Of a stretch of DNA of 64,000 nucleotides, positions 40,901 through 49,678 are shown piece after piece. Numbering within the stretch: the first letter of the stretch is position 1; every line of letters starts with the position of its first letter. The stretch is from Planctomycetota bacterium (GTDB taxonomy: Bacteria > Planctomycetota > Planctomycetia > Gemmatales > Gemmataceae): NCBI GenBank assembly GCA_016872595.1, contig VGZJ01000002.1:1-64000 (forward strand), in the 5' to 3' direction. A program made the position numbers and the translations under genes. Under the pieces are notes generated by a model that was not told where the DNA came from, made no database searches, and was given only the letters and a program-made list of their open reading frames with translations.

Positions 40901-40996
40901 GGTGGAGCTCCCGAAGGGAAGGGGAGGGTGTTGTACGCGCCGCGCACGCGCCGCGCGTTCGTATACTGTAGGAACCGTACCCGAAGGGCACTTCTC

Positions 40997-42400
40997 ATGC
41001 AAACCGCGGCACTCGATTGGCTCACCAAGCACCACGAAGACATCGTTCACGGCTTGGCCGAGCTGGTCGCGATTCAGAGCATCAGCACCGACGGCGAACA
41101 CAACCCGGAGATCGAGCGCACCGCCAAGCTCACCTGCGACCAGATGCGGCAGGCCGGGCTGCACAACGTCGACGTCCTGCGCGTCGGCCAGTCGCTCCCC
41201 TACGCCTACGGCGAGTGGCTCGAAGCGCCCGGTAAGCCGACGGTGTTCCTATACGCGCACCACGACGTGCAGCCGGTGAACTTCGTCGAGCAGTGGCTCA
41301 GCGACCCGTGGAAGCTGACCCGGCGCGACGGGCGCTTGTACGCCCGCGGTTCGGCCGACGACAAGGCCGCGATCTCGGCGTTCCTCGGCGCGATTGCCGC
41401 GTACCGCAAGACCGGCAACGCCCTGCCGTGCAACATCAAGATGCTGGTCGAGGGTGAGGAAGAGGTCGGCTCCAAGAACCTGCTGAAGTTCTTCGAGACC
41501 CACCGCGACCGGCTCAAGTCCGACGTGATCGTTGTGTGCGACACGGAGAACATCGAGGTCGGGATTCCGAGCATCACCTACTCGCTCCGCGGCATCGTCG
41601 CGGTGAAGGTGGACGTGAGCACCGCGAAGGTGCCCTGCCACAGCGGGATGGGCGGCGGCGCGCTCCCGGACGCGGCCATCGCCCTGAACGCGATCCTCGG
41701 CCGCCTCTACTGGGACAACGGCCCGCTGCCGATCCCCGGGTTCTACGAGCAGGTGCGCCCGCTCACGGAAAAGGAAAAGGTCGCGTTCAACAAGCTCCCG
41801 TTCGAGGGGGAGAAGTTCCGCCAGATGCTCGGTATCGTACCGACCGCGCGGTTCGCGACCGAAACCGGCTACAACGCCTACGGGCAGACGTGGCGCAGGC
41901 CCGCGGTCACGGTGATCGCGCAGGAGGCGAGTTCCATCAAGGGCGCGTCGAACCAAGTGCTGCCGAAGGCGTCGGCAATCGTGAGCTGCCGCATCGTGCC
42001 CGATCAGAAGCCGGAGCACGTCCTTGAGAAGCTGACGGCGTTCCTCGCCGCCAACCCGCCGTGGGGCTGCGAGGTGAGCGTGTCGCCCGCCGGCCCGCCG
42101 GTCGATTGGTGGATGACGGACCCCAACGGCCCGGCGTTCGAGGCCGCGCTGGGCGCGATGCGCGACGGGTTCGAGCACGACCCGGTCGCCATCGGCTGCG
42201 GCGGCACCATCGGGTTCGTTGGCCCGCTCTCCGAACTGTTCGGCGGCGCGCCGGCGCTGCTCATGGGCATCGAAGACCCGGCGAGCAACGCCCACGCCCC
42301 CAACGAGAGCCTGCACGAGGGCGACTTCAAGAAACTGATGTCGTCGCTGGTCCGCCTCTTCGATAACCTCGGTAAACTCACCCCGGACCGCGTGAAGTAG
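40997..42400 (+). CDS. M20-family dipeptidase
   Basis: The 467-residue protein is an M20A/M20F di-zinc peptidase. Metal ligands are recognisable: His-Asp in VFLYAHHDVQPVNF, Asp in LYARGSADDKAAISAFLGAI, the Glu pair in MLVEGEEEVGSKNL, Asp in VIVVCDTENIEVG, and the last His in DPASNAHAPNESLH. A lid (dimerisation) domain lies at about 190-355. It hydrolyses dipeptides, probably in the cytosol because no signal peptide is seen. ATG at 40997 matches the family N-terminus (LDWLTKHHEDIVHGLAELV). A dispersed repeat follows its stop. Confidence 0.92.
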   Translation: MQTAALDWLTKHHEDIVHGLAELVAIQSISTDGEHNPEIERTAKLTCDQMRQAGLHNVDVLRVGQSLPYAYGEWLEAPGKPTVFLYAHHDVQPVNFVEQWLSDPWKLTRRDGRLYARGSADDKAAISAFLGAIAAYRKTGNALPCNIKMLVEGEEEVGSKNLLKFFETHRDRLKSDVIVVCDTENIEVGIPSITYSLRGIVAVKVDVSTAKVPCHSGMGGGALPDAAIALNAILGRLYWDNGPLPIPGFYEQVRPLTEKEKVAFNKLPFEGEKFRQMLGIVPTARFATETGYNAYGQTWRRPAVTVIAQEASSIKGASNQVLPKASAIVSCRIVPDQKPEHVLEKLTAFLAANPPWGCEVSVSPAGPPVDWWMTDPNGPAFEAALGAMRDGFEHDPVAIGCGGTIGFVGPLSELFGGAPALLMGIEDPASNAHAPNESLHEGDFKKLMSSLVRLFDNLGKLTPDRVK

Positions 42401-42406
42401 TTTTTG

Positions 42407-42514
42407 AGCCGCACGATCAAGACACGAAAAGGGCACGATCAAGGCAGAAAGCAGAGGAAATGAACTCTGCCTATTGTCCGGATCGTGTCTTTCATCGGTG
42501 TTCATCGTGCGGCT
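42407..42514. repeat. Dispersed repeat with 11-bp terminal inverted arms
   Basis: The arms AGCCGCACGAT (42407-42417) and ATCGTGCGGCT (42504-42514) are perfect, with imperfect inner pairing (GCACGATC with GATCGTGT). It shares its ends and a GTGTTCATCGTGCGGCT segment with the unit at 7949-8050. It lies between the dipeptidase and the subtilase-like gene. Confidence 0.6.
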
Positions 42515-42607
42515 ACTCTTCATTTCTGGGACGGAGTCACTTGGCAACTGAGCGAATACCGGGCACGATGGAATAGGAACTTCCGCGCGCCGGTTCAGGA
42601 TGCCACC

Positions 42608-45298
42608 ATGTCGCACGCTCTCGCACGCACGACCCTCGCGGCCCTCGTACTCGTTAGCAGCGCCACACTCGCGCCGGCGCAGCCGGTGACGCCGAAGGAG
42701 CCGAAGCGCGCCGACAAGATGGACGTGCAGATCCGGTACCGCATCCGGGCCGACCGCGACGAGCGCATCCGCCAGTATCGCGTACTCGAAAAGCACCTCG
42801 CCGGTCTCGGCTTCGTGGACGCGCTCAAGGACGACCCGATCCACGAACTCGACATCCTCGACCCGACCGCGGAGCGGTTCGTCGGCACCATTCCCGGCGA
42901 CAAGGTCGAAGCGATTCTGGACGACGTGCGGGTCCAGAACATCCTGTTCGCGCCGACCGGGTTCGCGTACCCGGACGCCCCGGACAAGCCCGTTGCGATC
43001 AAGCTCGGCCTGCGCAGCGGGTTGCTCGGCCCGGTCCAACAGCAACTCCATCGCCAAGTGGTCGCGCACCTCGCCCAGCTCGGCTTCGTCGAGGCGCTCG
43101 GATACGAGACGCGCGGCTACACGCTCGTTCGCGGGTACATCCAGTACAAGAGCCTGAACCTGCTGGTGAAAGACCTACGCGCGGAACCGAGCGGCTGGTT
43201 CACGGTGAACACCAACATCGACAAGCTGCCCGTGCCGCTGCGCGAGCGCAACCCGGTGCGATGGGCCGAAGTACTGCCGATCACCGAGTTCCCCGCGCCG
43301 TACTCGCCGCCGCCCGTGTTGCCGGCGCAACTGCGCTACTCCGCGGACCTGCGGGCGCTCTTGCTCGCGCCGCCGGGTAAGGACGTGCCGATCCGCGCCG
43401 AGGTCGTGTTCGAGAACCGCATCGACGACGTGGAAGCGCTACGCACGCTCGTATCCGGGCGCTACGTCGGCTCGTCGCTCGACGGCGTGATCGGCAACGT
43501 CGCCAGCATCCGCTTCGCGCGGCAGGCGCTACTGGAAGCGTTCGCGCTCGAACCCGGCGTGGCGCACCTGCGCTTGCCGCGCGAGGGGGCGGAGACGGTC
43601 GGCCTCGCGCAAGGCGGGAAAGGTACCGCGCCCGCGGACGCACTCGCCGCCGCGAACCTCGACAAGCTCCGCGCGCTCGGCTACACCGGCACCGGGGTGA
43701 AAGTGATCCTCATCGCCTCCGACTTCACCGGCGCGGACAAGCTCGTCGGCACGGCGCTCCCGAAGCGCACCAAGATCGTGGACCTGACGACGGAACTGAC
43801 GCCCGAACTGGTCCCGGCGAAGGCCGACTTCGCGCGCCTCGGCACCGGCACGGCCGCCGCGAAGGCACTCGCCGCGGTCGCCCCGGACGCAGAACTGGTG
43901 CTCGTCCGCATCGACCCCGGGTGCTTCTTCCACCTGCACACGATCATCAAGCTCGCGCGCGGCGAGATCCAGTACACCGACGCGATGCGCGCGCGGCTTA
44001 ACGAGTTGGCCCTGCGCTCCGCGATCATCGACCGCGAGAAGCTCGTCGCCATCGACGCCTACAAGAAGGCGTTCGCGGACCTGAGCGACGCGCCCGAAGC
44101 GGTGAAGCTGCGCCTGAAAACAAAGGCCGACCTCGAAGCGGTGATCAAGAGGGAACAAGACCTGACGCAGTACCTCAACCGCTTCAACGCCTATCAGAAG
44201 GAGCTGAGTACGGCCCTGACCGGGGCGCAGGTGTTCGTGAACACGCTGGCGTGGGAGTCGGGGTACCCGCTCGACGCGCTGAGCGAGTTCGCGCAGATCA
44301 TCGACCTGCGCGCGAACGTGCTGCCGCCGCGCGTGAACAAGCGCCCCGGCGACGCGGACGCGGCCCCGAAGCCGCCGCTGGTCTGGGTACAGGCCGCCAG
44401 CGCCGGCGGTGCGGCCGTGTGGGGCGGCCCGTTCCTCGACGCCAACCGCGACGGCCTCATGGAGTTCATTCCGCCGGGCGCGAAGCTCCCCGCGGACAAC
44501 TGGTCGCCGCAACTCAGCTTCCTCGGCACCCGCGTCGCGACCGGCGCGGTCGCGCCCGAACTGGCGAAGGACGCGAAGCTGCGCATCGTGGTGCAGTGGC
44601 GCGAGCCAGCCGACCCGAACTTCCCCGAAACCGACATCCCGGTTCACGCTCTGACCGTGCGCCTGATGAAGCAACTGGACCCGACCGGCGACAAGCGCGC
44701 CAGCGACGAGATGGTCGAACTGGCGCGCAGCGGCAGCTCGCCGAACGTGGTGTTCCGCACGCGGACGTACCTCGTGTTCGAGCAGATGTTGGAGTTCACG
44801 GTGCCCGAAGCCGGGCGGTACGCGCTGGCGCTGGAAGCGCCCGCGCGCCCGGACCCGCTCATCCCCGCTCTGCGCCGCGACGTGGAAGTTTATCCGCGCA
44901 TCGTAATCGAAACCGTGGGCACGCCGCTGAACGACGCGAAGGTGGTGTTCCGCTCGTACACGACGACGAGCGCCGGGGTGGGGCTGCCCGGCGACGCCAA
45001 GTTCGCGCTCACGGTCGGCGTCGAGGCCGAGGGCGCGCAGGTGGGCGGCGGCACCGGCCTGACGCTGCGCACGAAGCCCGACGTGTACGGCCCGGCGGCG
45101 CTGACGTTCGGGAACGATACGTTCACCGGGCCGGGTACCGCGACCGCGTTCGCGGGCGGGGCCGCGGCGCTGCTGACACAGGCCCGCGCCGGCGCGCCGA
45201 ACCTGTTCGACTCCGCGCGCATCGAATCGGGCAAGAAGCTGGTGCTGCCCGAAGCGTGGCTGAAGATCGTCCCGCCCGCCGACAAGCTGAAACCGTAG
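42608..45298 (+). CDS. Secreted subtilase-like protein lacking the catalytic triad
   Basis: The 896-residue product starts with a signal peptide (RTTLAALVLVSSATLAPAQ). The core (about 360-850) follows the subtilisin layout. LGYTGTGVKVILIASDFTG stands where the catalytic Asp motif is expected. GTGTAAAKALAAVAPDAELV is at the place of HGTHVAG, without His. VQAASAGGAAVWGGPFLDAN is at the oxyanion region, and GPGTATAFAGGAAALL is where GTSMATP should supply Ser. All three catalytic residues appear replaced. The first 350 residues and the inserted helical segment near 470-560 are unassigned. It is probably a binding protein built on a dead protease fold. Confidence 0.75.
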   Translation: MSHALARTTLAALVLVSSATLAPAQPVTPKEPKRADKMDVQIRYRIRADRDERIRQYRVLEKHLAGLGFVDALKDDPIHELDILDPTAERFVGTIPGDKVEAILDDVRVQNILFAPTGFAYPDAPDKPVAIKLGLRSGLLGPVQQQLHRQVVAHLAQLGFVEALGYETRGYTLVRGYIQYKSLNLLVKDLRAEPSGWFTVNTNIDKLPVPLRERNPVRWAEVLPITEFPAPYSPPPVLPAQLRYSADLRALLLAPPGKDVPIRAEVVFENRIDDVEALRTLVSGRYVGSSLDGVIGNVASIRFARQALLEAFALEPGVAHLRLPREGAETVGLAQGGKGTAPADALAAANLDKLRALGYTGTGVKVILIASDFTGADKLVGTALPKRTKIVDLTTELTPELVPAKADFARLGTGTAAAKALAAVAPDAELVLVRIDPGCFFHLHTIIKLARGEIQYTDAMRARLNELALRSAIIDREKLVAIDAYKKAFADLSDAPEAVKLRLKTKADLEAVIKREQDLTQYLNRFNAYQKELSTALTGAQVFVNTLAWESGYPLDALSEFAQIIDLRANVLPPRVNKRPGDADAAPKPPLVWVQAASAGGAAVWGGPFLDANRDGLMEFIPPGAKLPADNWSPQLSFLGTRVATGAVAPELAKDAKLRIVVQWREPADPNFPETDIPVHALTVRLMKQLDPTGDKRASDEMVELARSGSSPNVVFRTRTYLVFEQMLEFTVPEAGRYALALEAPARPDPLIPALRRDVEVYPRIVIETVGTPLNDAKVVFRSYTTTSAGVGLPGDAKFALTVGVEAEGAQVGGGTGLTLRTKPDVYGPAALTFGNDTFTGPGTATAFAGGAAALLTQARAGAPNLFDSARIESGKKLVLPEAWLKIVPPADKLKP

Positions 45299-45454
45299 CG
45301 CGCAAAAGTTCACTCCGCCCCTTGACGTGACATGCCATCCCGTATACTATAAACTGGTGTCACGTTGCAGGTGCGCCGCGCGAATCTCGCGCGGCGCTGA
45401 GGGGCCGTCGTGCTTCGCGCCGAACAACCCTGCCATCGATCCGCGAACGAGCGC

Positions 45455-45777
45455 GTTGTGCAACCGCGCGCGGCTTCGCCACTTCGGTACGCGCGGCAGT
45501 CGGGCCACATTCTAATAAGCGCCAGTTGTACCAGAGTTTCTCGTTTTGCAACTTCGGCGGCGCGCCGGTGTTGTGCAACCGTTTTTGAAACGGCCACGTT
45601 GGGGAGTGCGGGCGTTGTGCAACCGATTTTGAAATTGCCCCAGTAGGTGCCGCGAGCCGAGCGGCACCGCGATGGCATGGGTGAAGCAATCGACGCGCGC
45701 CAATAACTGTCCCCGTTCAGAAGCGGTGCCGCTCGGCTCGCGGCACCTACCAAGAGGAGCGCGCGTGTTGTGCAACC
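45455..45777. repeat. GTTGTGCAACC interspersed direct repeats
   Basis: The core GTTGTGCAACC starts at 45455, 45570, 45614 and 45767. The last two share GTTGTGCAACCGATTTTGA followed by GCCCCA 5 nt later; a decayed copy is near 45525-45555. Spacing (115, 44 and 153 bp) is irregular, so this is not a CRISPR array. Confidence 0.75.
45643..45750. repeat. 28-bp perfect inverted repeat
   Basis: Arms 45643-45670 and 45723-45750 are exact complements containing GGTGCCGCGAGCCGAGCGGC, with a 52-nt spacer. The left arm lies inside the GTTGTGCAACC repeat field. A mobile or REP-like origin is likely. Confidence 0.8.
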
Positions 45778-45817
45778 GATTTTGATTTCGCCCCACTTCG
45801 GGGCGCACCACCGTAGG

Positions 45818-45909
45818 CATCACGCTCTGCGTGATGCCGCTTAGACACTGGTTTCGGCTCTTGGGAATCGCAACCGGGCGGGCATCGCGGCATCACGCGG
45901 AGCGTGACG
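45818..45909. repeat. 23-bp near-perfect inverted repeat
   Basis: Arms about 45818-45840 and 45887-45909 (ATCACGCTCTGCGTGATGCCGC and its near-complement) frame 46 nt. It sits just past the stop of the minus-strand gene at 45917, so it could serve as that gene's terminator. It is similar in style to 26384-26483. Confidence 0.65.
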
Positions 45910-45916
45910 TCTCCGG

Positions 45917-46501
45917 TTACGCCTTCCCCAACACCAGATCGACGACCCAGCACCCACGGACGTGCGTTGCGGTTGTGTCGCGGCAGTGGTTGAGGATGTC
46001 GTCGTTGTCGCACCCGGCGTCTTGCAGCGCGTCGGCCAGAATCGGCATCGCGCTAAACTCGCGCGCGTCGTACATCGTCCGCGCGAGGGTAACTACGGTG
46101 TTGGTGCGCCAATCGGTGGTGAAAGTCACAGGGCGGAACGGGTTGCCGAAGATGTCACGGAGCAGCGGCACGACTACGATCGGGAGCGGGTACTCGTTCT
46201 CGCTGTCCGCGCCGTCCTCGCAGTCGGTCGCGAACTGGTGCGCCCAGTGGTACGGGCGCTCCGGCCACGTTCCACCCGGTCGCATTCGGCCCCAGTGCTT
46301 GCGAATCGCCTTGAGGTCGGCCCGCCCGTCGGCGAACCGCACGACGACCTCGAATTTCTCCTTCGGCTTGCGCGCGAGCGGCTTGCACAGGTAGCAACCG
46401 GCGACCGCGAACAGCGATAGCTTCCGCGTGCTGGTCCGTTCGCCGAGCGCCGCGATCATCTGCGACGGGGCCTCGCATGCGCACCACTCGGCTTCCTTCA
46501 T
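45917..46501 (-). CDS. Gemmata-type hypothetical protein (MxEAEW / HVRGCWVVD family)
   Basis: The 194-residue product from the ATG at 46501 belongs to a lineage-rich family I recognise by its two ends. The N-terminus is MKEAEWCACEAPSQMIAALG followed by STRKLSLFAVAGCYL. The C-terminus is LLRDIFGNPFRPVTFTTDWR, then ILADALQDAGCDNDDILNHC and HVRGCWVVDLVLGK. Such proteins occur in many copies in Gemmata genomes, with no established function. The fold looks helical, with paired cysteines (CACE, CYLC). It overlaps no neighbour; the pyrC 3' end lies 5 bp upstream on the same strand. Confidence 0.75.
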   Translation of the reverse strand: MKEAEWCACEAPSQMIAALGERTSTRKLSLFAVAGCYLCKPLARKPKEKFEVVVRFADGRADLKAIRKHWGRMRPGGTWPERPYHWAHQFATDCEDGADSENEYPLPIVVVPLLRDIFGNPFRPVTFTTDWRTNTVVTLARTMYDAREFSAMPILADALQDAGCDNDDILNHCRDTTATHVRGCWVVDLVLGKA

Positions 46502-46506
46502 CGGCG

Positions 46507-47827
46507 TCACCCCATGCGGGTCATCTTCACTTCGCCGCCGACGATGGTTGCCAGCGCGCGGCCCACGACCGGCGTGCCGTGGAACGGCGTGTTGCGGCTC
46601 TTCGACTTCGTTTCGTCCTTGCTGATCGTCCACTTGGCCTTTGGGTCGATCACGGTCACGTCCGCGGGGCGGCCCACTTGGAGCGTGCCGCGGTCGATGC
46701 CGAGCACGGCGGCCGGGTTGCACGTCATCTTTGCCAGCATCCGCGGCCACGTCAAATGGCCCGGCTCGATCAGGTGCGTCACGCACAGCGGCAGGAACGT
46801 TTCGAGGCCGAGGATGCCGTTCGGGGCTTGGTCGAACTCGCGCTCCTTCTTCTCCGGGGCGTGCGGGGCGTGGTCGGTCGCCAGTACGGTTAGTGTGTCG
46901 TCCTTCAGCCCTTCGAGGATCGCGAGCCGGTCGGCCTCGGTGCGCAGCGGGGGCGACATCTTGTAGTTGCTGTCGAACCGGCGCATCTCCTCGTCGGTGA
47001 GGATGAAGTGGTGCGGACACGCCTCGCCGCTGATCCAGAACGACGGCTTCCCCGACAGTTTCAGAACCTCCGCGCGCTTGCGGCCTTGGCGGATCAGATC
47101 GACGCCGCCCGCGGTGGAGACGTGCAGGATGTGGACCTTGCCGCCGGTCAGCTCCGCGAGGACGATGTCGCGATAGATCATGATGTCTTCGGCCACGCCC
47201 GGCATCCCGCGCAGGCCCAGCTGCGTGCTGACGAACCCCTCGTTCATCACGCCGCCCTGCGTGAGTTCGAGGATTTCGGCGTGTACGAGCACCGCCTTGT
47301 CGAACATCCTGCAGTACTCGAGCGCCCGCCGCATGATCTCCGCGGAGTACACCGGCGCGCCGTCGTCGGTGAACGCGACCGCCCCGCCCTCGACCAGCCC
47401 GCCGAGTTCGGCCAGTTCCTTGCCGTCGCGGTTCTTCGAGACCGCGCCGATGGGGAACACGTTGCAGAACCCCGCGCGCTCGGCCTGATGAATGACGAAC
47501 TCGACGGCCATGCGCGTATCAAGCGCCGGCTCGGTGTTGGGCATACACGCGACCGACGTGACCCCCCGCGACCGCGCACGCGGTGCCGGTTGCAATGGTC
47601 TCGTCCTCCTCGCGGCCCGGCTCGCGCAGGTGAACGTGCATGTCGATGAGGCCCGGCGACACGATGAGGCCGGTGCAGTCGAGTTCCTTCACGTCGCCGT
47701 TCACCCACGCCGGGCGCGCGCCGGTGCCCGCCACCTTGCCCTCGGCGAGCCACAGGTCGGTGACGGTATCGAAGTCGCGCGACGGGTCGATCACGCGGCC
47801 GTTGTGGAGCAGAATCGGGAGCGCCAT
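46507..47827 (-). pseudogene. pyrC: Dihydroorotase, interrupted by a +1/-1 frameshift
   Basis: Two adjacent frames together make one dihydroorotase (~440 residues). The N-terminal part from the ATG at 47827 reads MALPILLHNGRVIDPSRDFD and SPGLIDMHVHLREPGREEDE (metal HxH), up to TACAVAGG. The C-terminal part in another frame resumes at GVTSVACMPNTEPALDTRMA and includes LHVSTAGGVDLI, GEACPHHFILTDEEM and TVLATDHAPHAPEKKERE. The break lies at a run of six C at 47552-47557 (plus strand); one more C restores the frame. This could be a sequencing error or a real mutation. The enzyme cyclises carbamoyl-aspartate in pyrimidine synthesis, next to pyrB. Confidence 0.88.
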
Positions 47828-47855
47828 GAGTGCCGGGGGGAAGGAGTAAGAGTTT

Positions 47856-47960
47856 GATCCACAGATTACGCAGAGAGACACAGATTGAAAGGCAGAAGAG
47901 TAAGTCGTCGCGCGGTGTTCGCCGTCTTCAAGCTGTGTCCCTCTGCGTAACCTGTGGATC
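47856..47960. repeat. 28-bp inverted repeat upstream of pyrC
   Basis: Arms 47856-47883 and 47933-47960 pair with two mismatches (GATCCACAGATTACGCAGAG and its near-complement). It lies directly upstream of the pyrC start, between pyrC and a Thr/Pro-rich exported protein gene. The remaining spacer (47828-48040) shows nothing else. Confidence 0.75.
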
Positions 47961-48040
47961 GAATTCTTTACGGGTGGGCGCGAAGAAACGCCGGGTGCCG
48001 CACCGTTGCGGCACCCGGCGTCGAGTGTGTGCGAGCAACC

Positions 48041-48550
48041 TTAGCGGGCGCGCAGGCGGCTGAGGAAGCTGCCGCGGGTGCCCGTGGTCGTCGTGCCAGT
48101 GCCGATGCGCGAGCCACTGGTCGTGGTGCCACCGACTTGCACGATGGTGCCGTCGGTGGTGGTGTAGCGGCCGGCGGGCAGGGTGCCGGTGGCCGGGACG
48201 ACCTTGCCGCTGGTGGTGGTGCCGGCGGCCGGCTTCACCGGGGGCATCGGGGTCGGCGTGGTGCCGGGCATCGGCATCGGTGTGGCGACCGGGGGTGTCA
48301 CGACCGGGGCCGGGGTGTACGACGAGGTGGCGCGGCGACCGAACACCCCGTTACCGCTGCGGAGCCGGCTGAACAGCCCGCGGCGCGGGGCATCCGTGGT
48401 GCTGTAGTCTACGATCGGAGTGCCGGTGGCCGGGGTCGCTGCGGGCGTCGCCGGGGTCGCCGGCTTTGTGCCCGTGGTCGGCTTTTCGTCGGCGCTCACA
48501 ACCGACGCGCTCAGAACCGCGACCGCAACCGCCATCAGGAACCGCTTCAT
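48041..48550 (-). CDS. Exported Thr/Pro/Gly-rich low-complexity protein
   Basis: The 169-residue product from the ATG at 48550 (GGAGGA 7 nt upstream) has a signal peptide (MKRFLMAVAVAVLSASVVSA). The mature chain is low complexity: PATPATPAATPATGTPIV, a basic patch RRGLFSRLRSGNGVFGRRAT, PMPMPGTTPTPMPPVKP and GTTTTGTRGSFLSRLRAR. No known domain is seen. The repeated FSRLRSGNG / FLSRLRAR blocks are similar, so there may be a short duplicated motif. It is probably a secreted or cell-envelope protein, perhaps glycosylated on Thr. The role is unknown. Confidence 0.7.
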   Translation of the reverse strand: MKRFLMAVAVAVLSASVVSADEKPTTGTKPATPATPAATPATGTPIVDYSTTDAPRRGLFSRLRSGNGVFGRRATSSYTPAPVVTPPVATPMPMPGTTPTPMPPVKPAAGTTTSGKVVPATGTLPAGRYTTTDGTIVQVGGTTTSGSRIGTGTTTTGTRGSFLSRLRAR

Positions 48551-48681
48551 GATGCTTCCTCCTGAAACCCTCTGATTCCCGCACCGTCCGTCGGTCGGGC
48601 GATCAGGTGTGTCTAGTCTAGCGGCCCGAACCGGACACGGGAATAGTCCGGTTGTAAGGATTGTAAGGATTATTCGTGCGA

Positions 48682-49596
48682 TTAAGCAGCCTTGTTCAGT
48701 TCGCTCAGCACGGCCATTCGGACCGCGAGGCCAATAGTCACTTGATCGAGGATCGCGGAGTTCGGGCCGTCCGCCACGTCGGGCGAAATCTCCACCCCGC
48801 GGTTGATCGGGCCCGGCGCGAGCAGCAGAACATTCGGCTTCGCCTTCTTCATCCGGTCGCCGTCCACCCCGAACAGCAGCCGGTATTCGCGGATGGAGGG
48901 GAAAAGCCCGCTGCGCTGGCGCTCGAATTGGACGCGCAGCAGGTTCAGCACGTCGCACCGCGGCAGCACGTCGTCGAGCTTGTCCGCGATCTCGACGCCC
49001 ATCTCCGCCACATACGACGGTACGAGCGTGGTGGGGCCGCAGACGATCACCTTCGCGCCTAGCGTCGTGAGCGCGTGAATGTTGCTGCGCGCGACGCGGC
49101 TGTGCGCGATGTCGCCGATCAGCCCGACCGTCAGCCCGTCGAGCTTCTTCAGCTTCTTGCGAATGGTCAGGATGTCGAGCAGCGCTTGCGTGGGGTGTTC
49201 GTGCGCGCCGTCGCCGGCGTTCACGACGCGAACGTGCGGTTTCAGGTGCTTGGCGAGCATGTGCGGCGCGCCCGGTGACGAGTGCCGGACCACCACCATA
49301 TCGATGCCCATCGCCTCGATGTTCTTGGCGGTGTCGATGAACGTCTCGCCCTTCGACGTGCTGGACCCGCTAGGTGAGAAGTCGAGTACGTCCGCACCGA
49401 GCCGCCGCGCCGCGAGACCGAAACTCATGCGCGTTCGCGTGGACGGCTCGTAGAAGAGGTTGACGACGACTTTGCCCTTGAGGTCGTCGCGCTTGGGCAC
49501 GTCGCCGAACCCGACGCCGGCGAACCCTTCGGCCGCGTCGAGCAGGCGCGTGAGCTGCGCCGCTGTGAGGCCTTCCAGTCCTAGCAAGTGCTTCAT
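48682..49596 (-). CDS. pyrB: Aspartate carbamoyltransferase catalytic chain
   Basis: The 304-residue protein has the ATCase motifs: carbamoyl-phosphate loop [40 protein letters not shown] (Ser/Lys loop), [40 protein letters not shown] and [13 protein letters not shown] (the PLP-type loop). It makes carbamoyl-aspartate, the substrate of the dihydroorotase encoded ~0.9 kb downstream on the same strand. The gene between them is a short exported protein of unrelated type. No regulatory chain (pyrI) is nearby, as usual in bacteria outside the enterics. Confidence 0.95.
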   Translation of the reverse strand: MKHLLGLEGLTAAQLTRLLDAAEGFAGVGFGDVPKRDDLKGKVVVNLFYEPSTRTRMSFGLAARRLGADVLDFSPSGSSTSKGETFIDTAKNIEAMGIDMVVVRHSSPGAPHMLAKHLKPHVRVVNAGDGAHEHPTQALLDILTIRKKLKKLDGLTVGLIGDIAHSRVARSNIHALTTLGAKVIVCGPTTLVPSYVAEMGVEIADKLDDVLPRCDVLNLLRVQFERQRSGLFPSIREYRLLFGVDGDRMKKAKPNVLLLAPGPINRGVEISPDVADGPNSAILDQVTIGLAVRMAVLSELNKAA

Positions 49597-49606
49597 GTTA
49601 TCCCCC

Positions 49607-49674
49607 GTCGAACCGCCGGCGTAAGCCGGTCGGGCGAGCCAAGCGACCCAGCCGGCTTCCGCCGGTGGTTCGAC
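49607..49674. repeat. 23-bp near-perfect inverted repeat
   Basis: Arms 49607-49629 and 49652-49674 pair with two mismatches (GTCGAACCGCCGGCGTAAGC). It fills the 82-bp gap between the amidohydrolase stop (49679) and the pyrB start (49596). Confidence 0.75.
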
Positions 49675-49678
49675 ATAC

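Larger units (their letters stand above)
45299..45916. other. 618-bp intergenic region rich in repeats
   Basis: This gap holds four GTTGTGCAACC direct repeats (starts 45455, 45570, 45614, 45767), a perfect 28-bp inverted repeat (45643-45670/45723-45750) and a TCACGC hairpin (45818-45909). The open frames crossing it are low-complexity and repeat-derived (recurring KSVAQ or RLHNT peptides), so I call no gene. Confidence 0.7.

Noticed and set aside
45310-45753. A 147-residue minus-strand open frame in the intergenic region
   Set aside because: Its sequence is produced by the GTTGTGCAACC repeats and inverted repeats and has no ribosome site or domain.
45455-45777. CRISPR array
   Set aside because: The repeat core is short (11-19 bp), copies are only four, spacing is irregular, and no cas genes are nearby.
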